The position numbers and the translations under genes are program-made. A DNA stretch of 33,624 bases from assembly GCA_964622375.1 (NCBI GenBank), contig CAZUQA010000111.1:1-33624 (forward strand), in the 5' to 3' direction. Shown piece after piece: positions 18,223-25,910 of this stretch. The notes below the pieces were generated by a model. It was given only the letters and a program-made list of their open reading frames with translations. It was not told the DNA's origin and did no database searches. Numbering within the stretch: the stretch's first letter is position 1; each line of letters opens with the position of its first letter. The DNA is from CAZUQA01 sp964622375 (lineage in GTDB: Bacteria > Bacillota_I > Bacilli_A > Erysipelotrichales > Erysipelotrichaceae).

Positions 18223-18963
18223 ATGTTGGAAATTGTTAAGGCGGGTAATTACCGAATAACAGCTGAACAATTGCAGATCAGGGCCGATGGTGAAACGGTT
18301 TTGTCGCTCCAAGGTAATTGTGATATTTCTGTTATCGCTAATACTAAGACAAAAATACATGTGGTAAATGAGGGCGCCGAAAAACTCAGAATAACAGCTG
18401 AAGTTACAGGAAACTTGTTGTTGACCCTGGCGAGCTTTAGCGCTGCTGATTTGGCTTTTGAACTAAAGGCCAATCTTTGGGAAAATGGCGCCCGAATAAA
18501 AGTGGTAACGGCTAGTATCAGTGCTTATACCAGTGCATTCAGTTACTATGTTGATCACCACAATAACCATACTTTCAGTGAGATTGACAGTTATGGAGTT
18601 TGTCTCAGTGACTGTGATTACAGTTGTCAGCTTAGCTGTAAAATAAATCCAGGATGTAAAGATAGTGAGGCTTATCAAAATACCCGAGTATTGACAGCTG
18701 GTTCGATTAAAAAAATCAAAGTGTTGCCGATTTTGGAAATGGCGGAGAATATGATTAAAGCCAAACATGCCTGTTCCATCGGACGTTTAGCGGAAGAACA
18801 GCAGTATTATCTGGCTAGCTTTGGCTTAGACGAGTTACAGGTTACTAAATTGATAGCTAAAGGTTATTTAAGCAATATCTTACAAGAAATTGAAACTAGG
18901 GATTTAAAAGAAAAACTACAAGAACAGATCGAAGGGAAGGTGAATGAATTATGTTTGATGTAA
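18223..18963 (+). CDS. sufD: Short SufD-like Fe-S scaffold protein
   Basis: A SufD-family partner of SufB and SufC. At 246 residues it is little more than half the usual length (about 420-430). The C-terminal part is the recognisable core: the run TRVLTAGSIKKIKVLPILEM and then IKAKHACSIGRLAEEQQYYL, which keeps the His (His182) matching the functionally important His of E. coli SufD. The N-terminal helical domain and part of the beta-helix are missing. Middle residues are Cys-rich (SDCDYSCQLSCKINPGC). ATG 18223 is preferred to the TTG at 18220. It lies 3 nt after sufC and overlaps sufS by 13 nt. Reduced SufD may still pair with SufB; whether the heterodimer geometry is preserved is open. Confidence 0.85.
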   Translation: MLEIVKAGNYRITAEQLQIRADGETVLSLQGNCDISVIANTKTKIHVVNEGAEKLRITAEVTGNLLLTLASFSAADLAFELKANLWENGARIKVVTASISAYTSAFSYYVDHHNNHTFSEIDSYGVCLSDCDYSCQLSCKINPGCKDSEAYQNTRVLTAGSIKKIKVLPILEMAENMIKAKHACSIGRLAEEQQYYLASFGLDELQVTKLIAKGYLSNILQEIETRDLKEKLQEQIEGKVNELCLM

Positions 18964-20192
18964 ATGAAATTAGAAAGGATTTTCCGATGTTGGCCAACCT
19001 TCATCAAAATGCCGGGCACCCTCTTATATACTTCGATAACGCCGCGACAACCTTTAAACCCCAGGTGGTAATCGATGAAGTGGTAAATTACTATAAAAAC
19101 CTATCCACTAATGCCCATCGTGGGGATTATGAGCTTTCGTATCAGGTTTCTGCGGAGTATGAAAAGTCACGACAAACTGTAGCTGATTTTATCAATTGTG
19201 ATGCTTCTTGCATCGTGTTTACCAGTGGCGCCAGCATGGCACTAAACTTAGTAGCCTACGGCTATGGTCGCAAGTTTCTCAAAGAAGGTGATGTCATCCT
19301 ATCAACCGAAGCTGAGCATGCTTCCAACATTTTGCCCTGGTTTAAAACAGCTGAAGAAACCAAGGCGATTATCGAATACATCGCTTTGGATGATGAAGGT
19401 CGTTTGACGGTAGAAAACTTTAAAAAAGCTTTACATGATAGAGTTAAAGTGGTTACTTTCGCCAATGTTACCAATGTCTTGGGTTTTAATGCTCCGGTCA
19501 AAGAAATGACACGCTTAGCTCATGAAATAGGAGCGGTAGTGGTAGTTGACGGAGCTCAAGGTGTAGCCCATATTCCGACTGACGTCAAGGATGACGATGT
19601 TGATTTCTTCGCCTTCAGCGGTCACAAGCTATGTGGTCCAACCGGTGTAGGCGTGTTATATGGTAAGTATGAACTCTTAGATAAAATGGATCCCTTTATG
19701 ATGGGTGGCGGTTCAAATGCCCGCTTTGATATTTGTGGTAATGTTTTATTAAAAGATCCACCCTTTAAATTTGAAGCCGGAACACCGGCTATTGAAGCGG
19801 TACTAGGCATGGCCAAAGCAATTGAGTATGTCAAAGCTTTATCGATGGTCAATGTTGCCGAACATGAAAGAGTATTACGGGAATACCTGATAAGTAAAAT
19901 GAGCGAGTTGGAAAATATCATCATCTACAATGCTCATGCCGATACCGGCATAGTCACTTTTAATGTTAAGGACATCTTTGCCCAAGATGTTGCCAACTAT
20001 TTGAGCAAAAATGGAATCTGTGTACGGGCCGGCAACCATTGTGCTAAGATTCTTTTGAACTTCTTGCAAACATCTGATACTTTACGGGCGAGTTTATTTT
20101 TCTATAATACGAAAGAAGAAGTCGATCAGTTTGTCGCCGTACTAAAAACGGCAAGTTTAGAGAATTGTATCGCTACGCTTTTTGAGGAATGA
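18951..20192 (+). CDS. sufS: Cysteine desulfurase SufS
   Basis: A PLP enzyme that removes sulfur from cysteine, forming a persulfide and alanine. The 413 residues have the type II NifS-like (SufS) signatures: the N-terminal YFDNAATTFKP, the PLP-binding Lys226 in SGHKLCGPTG, and catalytic Cys364 in RAGNHCAKIL. The region written EHHSN in most relatives reads EHASN here; the first His is retained. ATG 18951 overlaps the sufD 3' end by 13 nt. Sulfur is expected to pass to SufU, encoded next, which activates SufS in Bacillota. Confidence 0.97.
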   Translation: MFDVNEIRKDFPMLANLHQNAGHPLIYFDNAATTFKPQVVIDEVVNYYKNLSTNAHRGDYELSYQVSAEYEKSRQTVADFINCDASCIVFTSGASMALNLVAYGYGRKFLKEGDVILSTEAEHASNILPWFKTAEETKAIIEYIALDDEGRLTVENFKKALHDRVKVVTFANVTNVLGFNAPVKEMTRLAHEIGAVVVVDGAQGVAHIPTDVKDDDVDFFAFSGHKLCGPTGVGVLYGKYELLDKMDPFMMGGGSNARFDICGNVLLKDPPFKFEAGTPAIEAVLGMAKAIEYVKALSMVNVAEHERVLREYLISKMSELENIIIYNAHADTGIVTFNVKDIFAQDVANYLSKNGICVRAGNHCAKILLNFLQTSDTLRASLFFYNTKEEVDQFVAVLKTASLENCIATLFEE

Positions 20193-20194
20193 GT

Positions 20195-20638
20195 ATGAAT
20201 GAATTGCTAAAGAATCCGGAAATACTGCGACAATTAATAATGGAGCATTACAAAAACCCGTTGAATCATGGTTTGAGTGAAGATCCTGCTTATCATAGTA
20301 GGCACATGGCTGCAGAATCCTGCATTGATGATTTGCATCTGCAAGTAAAGATAACTGAAGGTTTAGTCAGTGATGTGCGGTTTGACGGTACTGCTTGCAC
20401 GATTTCCACAGCTTCTACTTCGATAATTGGTGAATTGATCAAAGGAAAAACCGTCGAGCAAGCACGGAATATCATTAAGGAGTATTATAAGATGATCAAC
20501 CAAGAAGTTTATGATGCCGATTTACTAGAGGAAGCCTATGCTTTCAATACAGTGGGCAAACAAGCAAATCGCATTAATTGTGCCAAAATCGGAATAGACG
20601 GCTTTTATCAGTTATTGCAGGAAAGTGAAGATGAGTGA
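20195..20638 (+). CDS. sufU: Zinc-dependent sulfurtransferase SufU
   Basis: Accepts sulfur from the SufS persulfide and stimulates its activity. The 147-residue protein is IscU-like but carries the zinc site of SufU: Cys43, Asp45, Cys68 (TACTIS) and Cys129 (NCAKIG) are all present. The first ligand segment reads AESCIDD instead of the common NPSCGD. ATG 20195 is chosen over the ATG at 20189 because GAGGA (20184-20188) abuts the latter but lies 6 nt before the former. The stop overlaps sufB. It is the usual fourth gene in SufCDSUB of Bacillota. Confidence 0.93.
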   Translation: MNELLKNPEILRQLIMEHYKNPLNHGLSEDPAYHSRHMAAESCIDDLHLQVKITEGLVSDVRFDGTACTISTASTSIIGELIKGKTVEQARNIIKEYYKMINQEVYDADLLEEAYAFNTVGKQANRINCAKIGIDGFYQLLQESEDE

Positions 20639-22031
20639 AGACTATCTAAAAGACGCTAATGAATACTTGTATGGCTTTCATGATGAGGATGTCAGCGTTT
20701 TTAAAACAGCGCAGGGTTTAAGTGAGGATATAGTCAAAGAAATATCGGCTTACAAAGACGAACCACAGTGGATGTTGGACTATCGCCTACAAGCATATCG
20801 CCGGTTTATTACAGCCCCGAATCCGGACTTTGGCCCGGATTTGAGTTTATTGAACTATAAGGAGTATGTTTACTATATCAAACCCAGTGAAAAAAGTAGT
20901 GCCACCTGGGAAGAAGTGCCGCAAACGATAAAAGAAACTTTTAGTAAGCTAGGTATACCAGAAGCCGAACAAAAATATTTGGCTGGAGTATCTACCCAAT
21001 ATGAATCCGAAGTCGTTTATCACAATATGTTACAAGAAGTGCGCGATAAGGGCGTGATATTTTTAGATAGTGATACAGCTTTGAAAACCTTTCCGGATTT
21101 ATTCAAAGCCTACTTTGGAACTGTTGTACCGTATAGTGACAATAAGTTTTCTCTGTTAAATTCCTGCGTTTGGTCGGGTGGTTCTTTTATCTATGTACCA
21201 CCTGGTGTTATCTTAGAAAAACCGTTACAATCATATTTCCGTATCAATAGTGAAAGAATGGGACAGTTCGAAAGGACCTTGATTATTGTTGATGAAGGAG
21301 CTGAATTGCACTATGTTGAAGGTTGTACGGCACCAATTTATAAGAAGGATTCTTTGCATGCCGCCGTAGTGGAAATCATCGTAAAAAAAGCCGCTAAGTG
21401 TCGCTATTCAACAATACAAAACTGGTCCAATAATATAATTAACTTAGTGACCAAAAGGGCAGTAGTTGAGCGTGATGGGCAAATGGATTGGGTTGATGGC
21501 AATATCGGGTCACAGATCAATATGAAGTATCCGGCTTGTATTCTCAAAGGAGAAAATGCCCGAGGTACTTGCATTTCGATTGCCGTTGCCGGTAAAAACC
21601 AGATTCAAGATGCCGGTGCAAAAATGATTCACTTAGCAAAGAACACTTCCAGTCTCATTGTTTCGAAATCCGTGGTCCGTCAAGGTGGGGTGGTTAATTA
21701 CCGTGGTTTAGTCAACCATGGTTCTTTAGCTGATAATGCCAAGAGCAAGGTAGAGTGTGATACTCTGATACTTGACAATCTCTCCAGCAGTGCAACGCTA
21801 CCAACCAATATCAGCGGCAATGCCAACTCGACTATTGAACACGAAGCTAGCGTATCCAGTATCTCGGAAGAACAATTATATTATCTGATGTCGCGCGGTT
21901 TAAACAAAGAAGAGGCAACACAAATGATCGTTATGGGGTTTATTGAGCCTTTCACTAAAGAATTACCGATGGAATATGCTGTTGAATTGAATCAGCTGAT
22001 TAAGCTGGATATGAGTGAAGGAATCGGTTAG
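20631..22031 (+). CDS. sufB: Fe-S cluster scaffold protein SufB
   Basis: The main scaffold subunit of SufBCD, on which the nascent cluster is assembled with SufC and SufD. The 466 residues keep the typical N-terminus (MSEDYLKDANEYLYGFHDED) and core beta-helix runs (SGGSFIYVPPGV, VEGCTAPIY, QNWSNNI). Cys376 in VECDTL aligns with the key E. coli Cys405, and IEHEASVSSI with its conserved C-terminal segment. ATG 20631 is chosen with AGGA 8 nt upstream, inside the end of sufU. It is the last suf gene; its TAG overlaps by one base the start of a HAD phosphatase. Confidence 0.97.
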   Translation: MSEDYLKDANEYLYGFHDEDVSVFKTAQGLSEDIVKEISAYKDEPQWMLDYRLQAYRRFITAPNPDFGPDLSLLNYKEYVYYIKPSEKSSATWEEVPQTIKETFSKLGIPEAEQKYLAGVSTQYESEVVYHNMLQEVRDKGVIFLDSDTALKTFPDLFKAYFGTVVPYSDNKFSLLNSCVWSGGSFIYVPPGVILEKPLQSYFRINSERMGQFERTLIIVDEGAELHYVEGCTAPIYKKDSLHAAVVEIIVKKAAKCRYSTIQNWSNNIINLVTKRAVVERDGQMDWVDGNIGSQINMKYPACILKGENARGTCISIAVAGKNQIQDAGAKMIHLAKNTSSLIVSKSVVRQGGVVNYRGLVNHGSLADNAKSKVECDTLILDNLSSSATLPTNISGNANSTIEHEASVSSISEEQLYYLMSRGLNKEEATQMIVMGFIEPFTKELPMEYAVELNQLIKLDMSEGIG

Positions 22032-22786
22032 TGGCTACCTATCTGCTAGATTTAGATGGGACAATGTACCATGGTACTAAAATTATCCCGGCAGCTAAGA
22101 CCTTGGTTAATTGTCTGCAGGAAAAAAGGCAAGCTTTTTATTTTTTAACCAACAATGCTTCCCGAACGCCTCAGGAAAATGCTGAGCATATGCACAGCAT
22201 TGGCTTTAGCGGCATTGAAAGCAAACAATTTTTCAATGCGGCAATGGCTTGTATCAGTTATCTTAAGCAGAATTTTAGTGAGCGCAAAGTTATGATGGTC
22301 GGGGAAAACGGCTTGGCCTATGAACTAAAAAGGCAAGGCTTTGTCTTAGTACGAAACTATGCTGACTTTGTCGTAGTCGGCCTAAATCGCTTTGCCGACT
22401 ATCAACTATACAGTCTTGCATTACAGAATTTACTGGATGGAGCTAAACTGGTGGCAACTAATGCTGATCGGTTATTATTGAGCCAGGATGGTGTAAATAT
22501 TGGAAATGGGTCGGTGGTCAAAATGCTGGAATATGCCAGTAATCAGCAAGCTTTGATAACCGGCAAACCGGAGACCATCTTTTTACAAGAAGCTTTATCT
22601 TATTTTAATCTTGATAAGCAGGAAGTAATATTAGTTGGTGATAACCTAGAAACTGATATACAATGTGGCATCAATAGTGGTGTTAAAACGATTTTTGTTT
22701 TGGGTGGTGTTCATGATATCAAGGATATTGAGCGTTTAAAAATAGTCCCTGATAGGATAATAAGCAGTTTAAGTGAGTTATTATAA
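22031..22786 (+). CDS. NagD/YutF-like HAD phosphatase
   Basis: A 251-residue HAD-superfamily phosphatase with the C2-cap NagD layout. Motif I is DLDGTMYHG (Asp7 and Asp9), motif II is FLTNNASRT, motif III Lys is in TGKPE, and motif IV is VGDNLETDI. Relatives dephosphorylate small metabolites such as sugar phosphates or nucleoside monophosphates; the substrate here is unknown. GTG 22031 shares one base with the sufB TAG (TAGTG), with AAGGAA in place upstream, so it is translated from the suf transcript. That link hints at housekeeping repair of a phosphometabolite, but co-location alone does not establish it. Confidence 0.9.
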   Translation: MATYLLDLDGTMYHGTKIIPAAKTLVNCLQEKRQAFYFLTNNASRTPQENAEHMHSIGFSGIESKQFFNAAMACISYLKQNFSERKVMMVGENGLAYELKRQGFVLVRNYADFVVVGLNRFADYQLYSLALQNLLDGAKLVATNADRLLLSQDGVNIGNGSVVKMLEYASNQQALITGKPETIFLQEALSYFNLDKQEVILVGDNLETDIQCGINSGVKTIFVLGGVHDIKDIERLKIVPDRIISSLSELL

Positions 22787-22846
22787 TCACACAAATTCAC
22801 ACAATGATAACATAGTTATTTGATTTTCTTTTAGTATATTATACTT

Positions 22847-22951
22847 GCAAGGAAACATAATAACCTTGCGGTACTGATTATTCCCTGATAATTGGTACAA
22901 AATTCTATCCCCTTATAAATATAGAGAACAGAGGCAGGAGCCTCTGTTTTC
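22847..22951 (+). ncRNA. Candidate structured small RNA ending in a terminator
   Basis: The first stem is GCAAGG (22847-22852) with CCTTGC (22864-22869). A second helix of about 11 pairs, two of them G-U, joins 22871-22881 (GTACTGATTAT) to 22888-22898 (ATAATTGGTAC) around a 6-nt loop. A weaker stem (22904-22908 with 22921-22925) follows, then the terminator. TATATT at 22835-22840 would place a start at 22847, but no good -35 exists. The region could instead be the 3' UTR of the suf operon transcript. I match it to no known riboswitch or RNA class. Confidence 0.35.
22927..22951 (+). terminator. Rho-independent terminator after the suf/HAD operon
   Basis: ACAGAGGC (22928-22935) pairs with GCCTCTGT (22940-22947) around AGGA, followed by a short T-run. 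It lies 141 nt after the HAD stop codon. The remainder of this 293-nt intergenic stretch holds the candidate RNA and the downstream promoter. Confidence 0.85.
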
Positions 22952-22999
22952 AATTACCTTGGGGATTTATGGTTTAAATAATGAAAAACAACGAAAATA

Positions 23000-23014
23000 T
23001 ATCGATAAACGATA
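23000..23014 (+). promoter_or_regulatory. Possible operator: inverted repeat upstream of the DUF2975 operon
   Basis: TATCG (23000-23004) and CGATA (23010-23014) form an inverted repeat with a 5-nt centre, ending 8 nt before the -35. The same stretch contains tandem CGATAAA copies. A site for the operon's HTH regulator or another factor is plausible, not shown. Confidence 0.35.
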
Positions 23015-23022
23015 AATATATG

Positions 23023-23051
23023 TTGAAAAACATAAAATAGTAGTATATAAT
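23023..23051 (+). promoter_or_regulatory. SigA promoter of the DUF2975-HTH-DUF4173 operon
   Basis: TTGAAA (23023-23028) and TATAAT (23046-23051) are 17 nt apart, a near-consensus pair. The start near 23058 leaves a 22-nt leader with GGAGG (23069-23073), 6 nt before the ATG. Confidence 0.85.
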
Positions 23052-23079
23052 GATAGTCAAATAGTACCGGAGGACGGAT

Positions 23080-23538
23080 ATGAAAGAACCCTTAAGTAGT
23101 AAACTATTAAAAATCGCACTTTATGTAGTTATGGTTTTGGGTATTGCCGGTGTGTTGACACTGCCACTTTTTCTAGAAACTTTCACTAGGTATTTTTACG
23201 GTGTGGTGAGATTAGCAAGCAGCTATCGGACCTTTATTTTGCTATTTTTGACGATGACGGCAGTTTTGGGGCTTTGGATTATTGGTGAAATGATAATGAT
23301 GCTGCGTACTATTGGCGAAGGGCCGTTTGTCAAGAAAAATGTCGCTGCTTTAAATCGGGTAGGTATGATTCTTTTTGTTTTGGCTGTTTTATTTATCGGG
23401 AAATGTTTATTGTATGTGACTCTCTTAACTATGGGAGGCGCTTGTTTGTTTATCATTGCCGGACTTTTTGCCTTTACTCTCGCTAACCTTTTTCAACAAG
23501 CTATCAATTTTAAAGAAGAAAACGACTTGACAATCTGA
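23080..23538 (+). CDS. DUF2975 family membrane protein
   Basis: A 152-residue protein with four predicted membrane helices (about 9-32, 48-74, 87-111 and 115-142) and short loops. The segment FVKKNVAALNRVGMILFVLAV between helices 2 and 3 is the recognisable DUF2975 pattern. In other Bacillota this family is commonly encoded directly before a small YozG-like HTH regulator, exactly as here (13 nt). Its role is unknown. A membrane sensor or partner that controls the regulator is a reasonable guess. GGAGG with a 6-nt spacing and a strong promoter support the start. Confidence 0.85.
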   Translation: MKEPLSSKLLKIALYVVMVLGIAGVLTLPLFLETFTRYFYGVVRLASSYRTFILLFLTMTAVLGLWIIGEMIMMLRTIGEGPFVKKNVAALNRVGMILFVLAVLFIGKCLLYVTLLTMGGACLFIIAGLFAFTLANLFQQAINFKEENDLTI

Positions 23539-23551
23539 TAGGGGGGGAAAA

Positions 23552-23767
23552 ATGATAATAATAAATCTCGATGTCATGATGGCAAAGCGAAAAATCAGTC
23601 TATCTGATTTAGCAACAAAAGTCGATATAACAACAACAAATCTTTCTGTTTTAAAAACCGGAAAAGGTAAGGCAATTCGCTTTACTACCTTAGACAAGCT
23701 GTGCGAAGCGTTGGATTGTCAACCGGGTGAGATCCTGGCGTATATCCCCCCGCAAAGTGCTGACTAA
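23552..23767 (+). CDS. Small Cro/CI-type HTH regulator (YozG-like)
   Basis: A 71-residue DNA-binding protein made up of a single helix-turn-helix domain of the Xre/Cro family. The HTH lies at about residues 16-40 (SLSDLATKVDITTTNLSVLKTG), and the C-terminal LDKLCEALDCQPGEIL is typical of the YozG/HTH_26 group. It likely regulates its own operon, perhaps through the inverted repeat at 23000-23014. Its ribosome site is unusual: a run of seven G (23541-23547), four nt before ATG 23552. Confidence 0.88.
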   Translation: MIIINLDVMMAKRKISLSDLATKVDITTTNLSVLKTGKGKAIRFTTLDKLCEALDCQPGEILAYIPPQSAD

Positions 23768-23785
23768 ATAAGAAAAGGAGCAATT

Positions 23786-25114
23786 ATGAGTATAATTGAA
23801 GACGAAAAAGTCGAAATCGCAACCGAAACAAGTAAAGCAAATCAAGAACCCAACGCACCGGTATCTGTTGGGAAACAACATTTATTGTACATTTTAGTAC
23901 CGGTAGCTATTTTGGTAGCTTTAGCTTTTGACCGTTTAGTTATTGCCGGGATCTTTGACAGGGAGTATGGGGAATTCATGATGCGTTATGGCGGTTTTTG
24001 GCTGGGTTTCTTTGTGCTGTTTTGTGTTTTGTATAGGAAAAAGATTGTCGCTAAAAAAGCTTTATGGTTTAGTGGGATTTGTTGTGTAGCTTTAGGGCTT
24101 TGGTATTTCTTTTTTGTTAAGGATTATGAGAATGTGGAATATGCTTTTCTAACTTTCTTGATTTTGCCGGCTCTGTTGATGGCTTTTGCCCAGTTTACTG
24201 CCGGTGATTACAATTTGAAAGAGACGGAAAAAATCTTCTTAGCGTGGCTGAGCGGGTGGTTGGTCAAGCCGCTGAGCGGAATACCGGCTTTTTTTGAGGC
24301 TGTGAGTAATCTGGCTTGGGGCAAAGACAAGAAGGCCTTAAGTAAAGTTTTCTTAGCTCTGGCCTTTACCGTACCACTAATTATTGTACTGGTAGTTTTA
24401 TTGTCACAAGCTGACATGGTATTCAAGTATTATCTTGAAGATTTACTGGGAAACTGGGATATTACTAATTTTGTTAAACATGCGATTTTTGTCGCAATTC
24501 TTTCCCTCCTACTTTTTTCCGTATTATGGAATGTCGGTTTTGGTAAAACGATAGAGACGACAATCACACCACAAATCAAGATTGATCAAATTTTTAGCAC
24601 TGTCCTACTATCAGCGGTTGTCATTTTATATGCGATGTTCTGTAGTATTCAATTCACTTATTTATTTGCCCGAGCCGGCTTACCGGCGGATTTGAGTTAT
24701 GCTCAATATGCCCGGGAAGGTTTTTCGCAAACGGTAACTGTCTGCATCATTAATTTGTTACTCTATGGCTTTTTCCTGCAATACGGTACGAAAGACAAAA
24801 TTACTAAAGTCTTATTATTAGCCCTGATGGCGGCAACCGGAGTGATGTTGATTTCCGGTGGTTTGCGACTTAGCCTCTATATTGAAGCTTATGGTTTAAC
24901 CTTTATGCGTCTACTACCGGCTTGGTTCATTGTTTATTTGGCAGTTGTCATAGTAATCAGTATTGGGCGGATGTTTAAAGAAAAACTACCGGCTATCGCC
25001 TTGGCATTTTTTGTCTTGTTGGCTTGGTATGTTGCTTTAGGTTACAGTAACCCGGAAAAATTGATAAGCGAATACAATCGTGCTAATAATTATGATCAAC
25101 CAACCAAAAAGTAA
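23786..25114 (+). CDS. Polytopic membrane protein, DUF4173/DUF4153-like
   Basis: A 442-residue protein with a hydrophilic, acidic N-terminus of about 30 residues and then roughly eleven membrane helices. The motif FARAGLPADLSYAQYAREGF is the conserved feature of DUF4173-type proteins, usually written with a Y-A-R-x-G-F core. No catalytic or transport motif is visible to me. AAAAGGAG (23773-23780) sits 5 nt before ATG 23786. It is third in an operon with DUF2975 and a YozG-like regulator, a combination seen in other Bacillota. The operon may report on membrane or envelope state; that is inference. Confidence 0.82.
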   Translation: MSIIEDEKVEIATETSKANQEPNAPVSVGKQHLLYILVPVAILVALAFDRLVIAGIFDREYGEFMMRYGGFWLGFFVLFCVLYRKKIVAKKALWFSGICCVALGLWYFFFVKDYENVEYAFLTFLILPALLMAFAQFTAGDYNLKETEKIFLAWLSGWLVKPLSGIPAFFEAVSNLAWGKDKKALSKVFLALAFTVPLIIVLVVLLSQADMVFKYYLEDLLGNWDITNFVKHAIFVAILSLLLFSVLWNVGFGKTIETTITPQIKIDQIFSTVLLSAVVILYAMFCSIQFTYLFARAGLPADLSYAQYAREGFSQTVTVCIINLLLYGFFLQYGTKDKITKVLLLALMAATGVMLISGGLRLSLYIEAYGLTFMRLLPAWFIVYLAVVIVISIGRMFKEKLPAIALAFFVLLAWYVALGYSNPEKLISEYNRANNYDQPTKK

Positions 25115-25126
25115 GATAACTTTAAC

Positions 25127-25155
25127 TGGAAATGGTCAGTAATTAATTGTAGAAT
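25127..25155 (+). promoter_or_regulatory. Weak candidate promoter for deoD-apt
   Basis: TGGAAA (25127-25132) and TAGAAT (25150-25155) are 17 nt apart, upstream of the deoD ribosome site. The -35 is poor, and readthrough from the preceding operon cannot be excluded because no terminator lies between. Confidence 0.3.
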
Positions 25156-25180
25156 AGTTGTGTATAAAAGGAGATCGACT

Positions 25181-25900
25181 ATGAGTGAATTTAAGGGAAC
25201 CCCGCACAATCAAGCGACTGTTGGGGAAATAGCAAAATTGGTTTTTATGCCCGGTGATCCTCTTCGGGCAAAGATGATAGCAGATACTTACCTCGATGAT
25301 GTTGTTCAATTCAATGCGATAAGAAACATGTTCGGCTACACCGGTAACTATCGCGGCAAAAGAATCTCGGTAATGGGTTCTGGTATGGGTATGCCATCTA
25401 TCGGCATTTATTCTTACGAGCTTTTTAAATTCTATGGTGTGGAAACTATCGTGAGAATCGGGAGTGCCGGCTCATATAGCCCGGATGTCAATGTTTATGA
25501 TGTTGTTTTAGCACAAGCTGCTTATAGCGAATCGACTTTCGCTAAGTGTCAAAACGGTTTTAGCGGTGATTTCACTTATCCCGATCCCGTTTTAAATGAA
25601 GAAATAATAGCAATAGCTGCAGAAAAAAACATTCCGCTTGTTGTAGCCCCGCTTCATTCCAGTGATGTGTTCTATTCTGATTTGGAGAAATCACCGGTGG
25701 CATTATTCAAAGAGAAAGGCTGCGTTTGTGTGGAGATGGAGTCCTATGCTTTATTCCACAATGCCACAGCATTAGGGAAAAAAGCGGCTTGCCTGTGTAC
25801 CATTTCTGATTCGCTGGTTACCCATGAGATTACTACCGCTGATGAAAGACAAAATTCTTTTACGAAAATGATGGAAATAGCCTTAGACTTGGCTAAGTAA
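25181..25900 (+). CDS. deoD: Purine-nucleoside phosphorylase, DeoD-type
   Basis: Splits purine nucleosides with phosphate to free base and ribose-1-phosphate; hexameric DeoD enzymes accept adenosine as well as 6-oxopurine nucleosides. The 239-residue protein has the family N-terminus GTPHNQATVGEIA, the phosphate-site run MPGDPLRAKMIA, the GSAGSYS pattern, the substrate-binding EMESYALF, and the catalytic Asp region TISDSLVTHE. ATG 25181 is preferred to the upstream GTG 25160 because AAAGGAG (25167-25173) falls 7 nt before it. Only 10 nt separate it from apt, which converts the adenine it releases to AMP. Confidence 0.96.
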   Translation: MSEFKGTPHNQATVGEIAKLVFMPGDPLRAKMIADTYLDDVVQFNAIRNMFGYTGNYRGKRISVMGSGMGMPSIGIYSYELFKFYGVETIVRIGSAGSYSPDVNVYDVVLAQAAYSESTFAKCQNGFSGDFTYPDPVLNEEIIAIAAEKNIPLVVAPLHSSDVFYSDLEKSPVALFKEKGCVCVEMESYALFHNATALGKKAACLCTISDSLVTHEITTADERQNSFTKMMEIALDLAK

Positions 25901-25910
25901 GGATGAAAAA

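Noticed and set aside
22841..22951. A known riboswitch in the suf/DUF2975 intergenic region
   Set aside because: I compared it from memory with preQ1, c-di-GMP, ZTP, fluoride and guanidine classes and saw no conserved core; kept only as an unclassified RNA candidate.
25160..25180. GTG 25160 as the start of deoD
   Set aside because: It would place the AAAGGAG ribosome site inside the coding region; ATG 25181 has ideal spacing and matches the family N-terminus.
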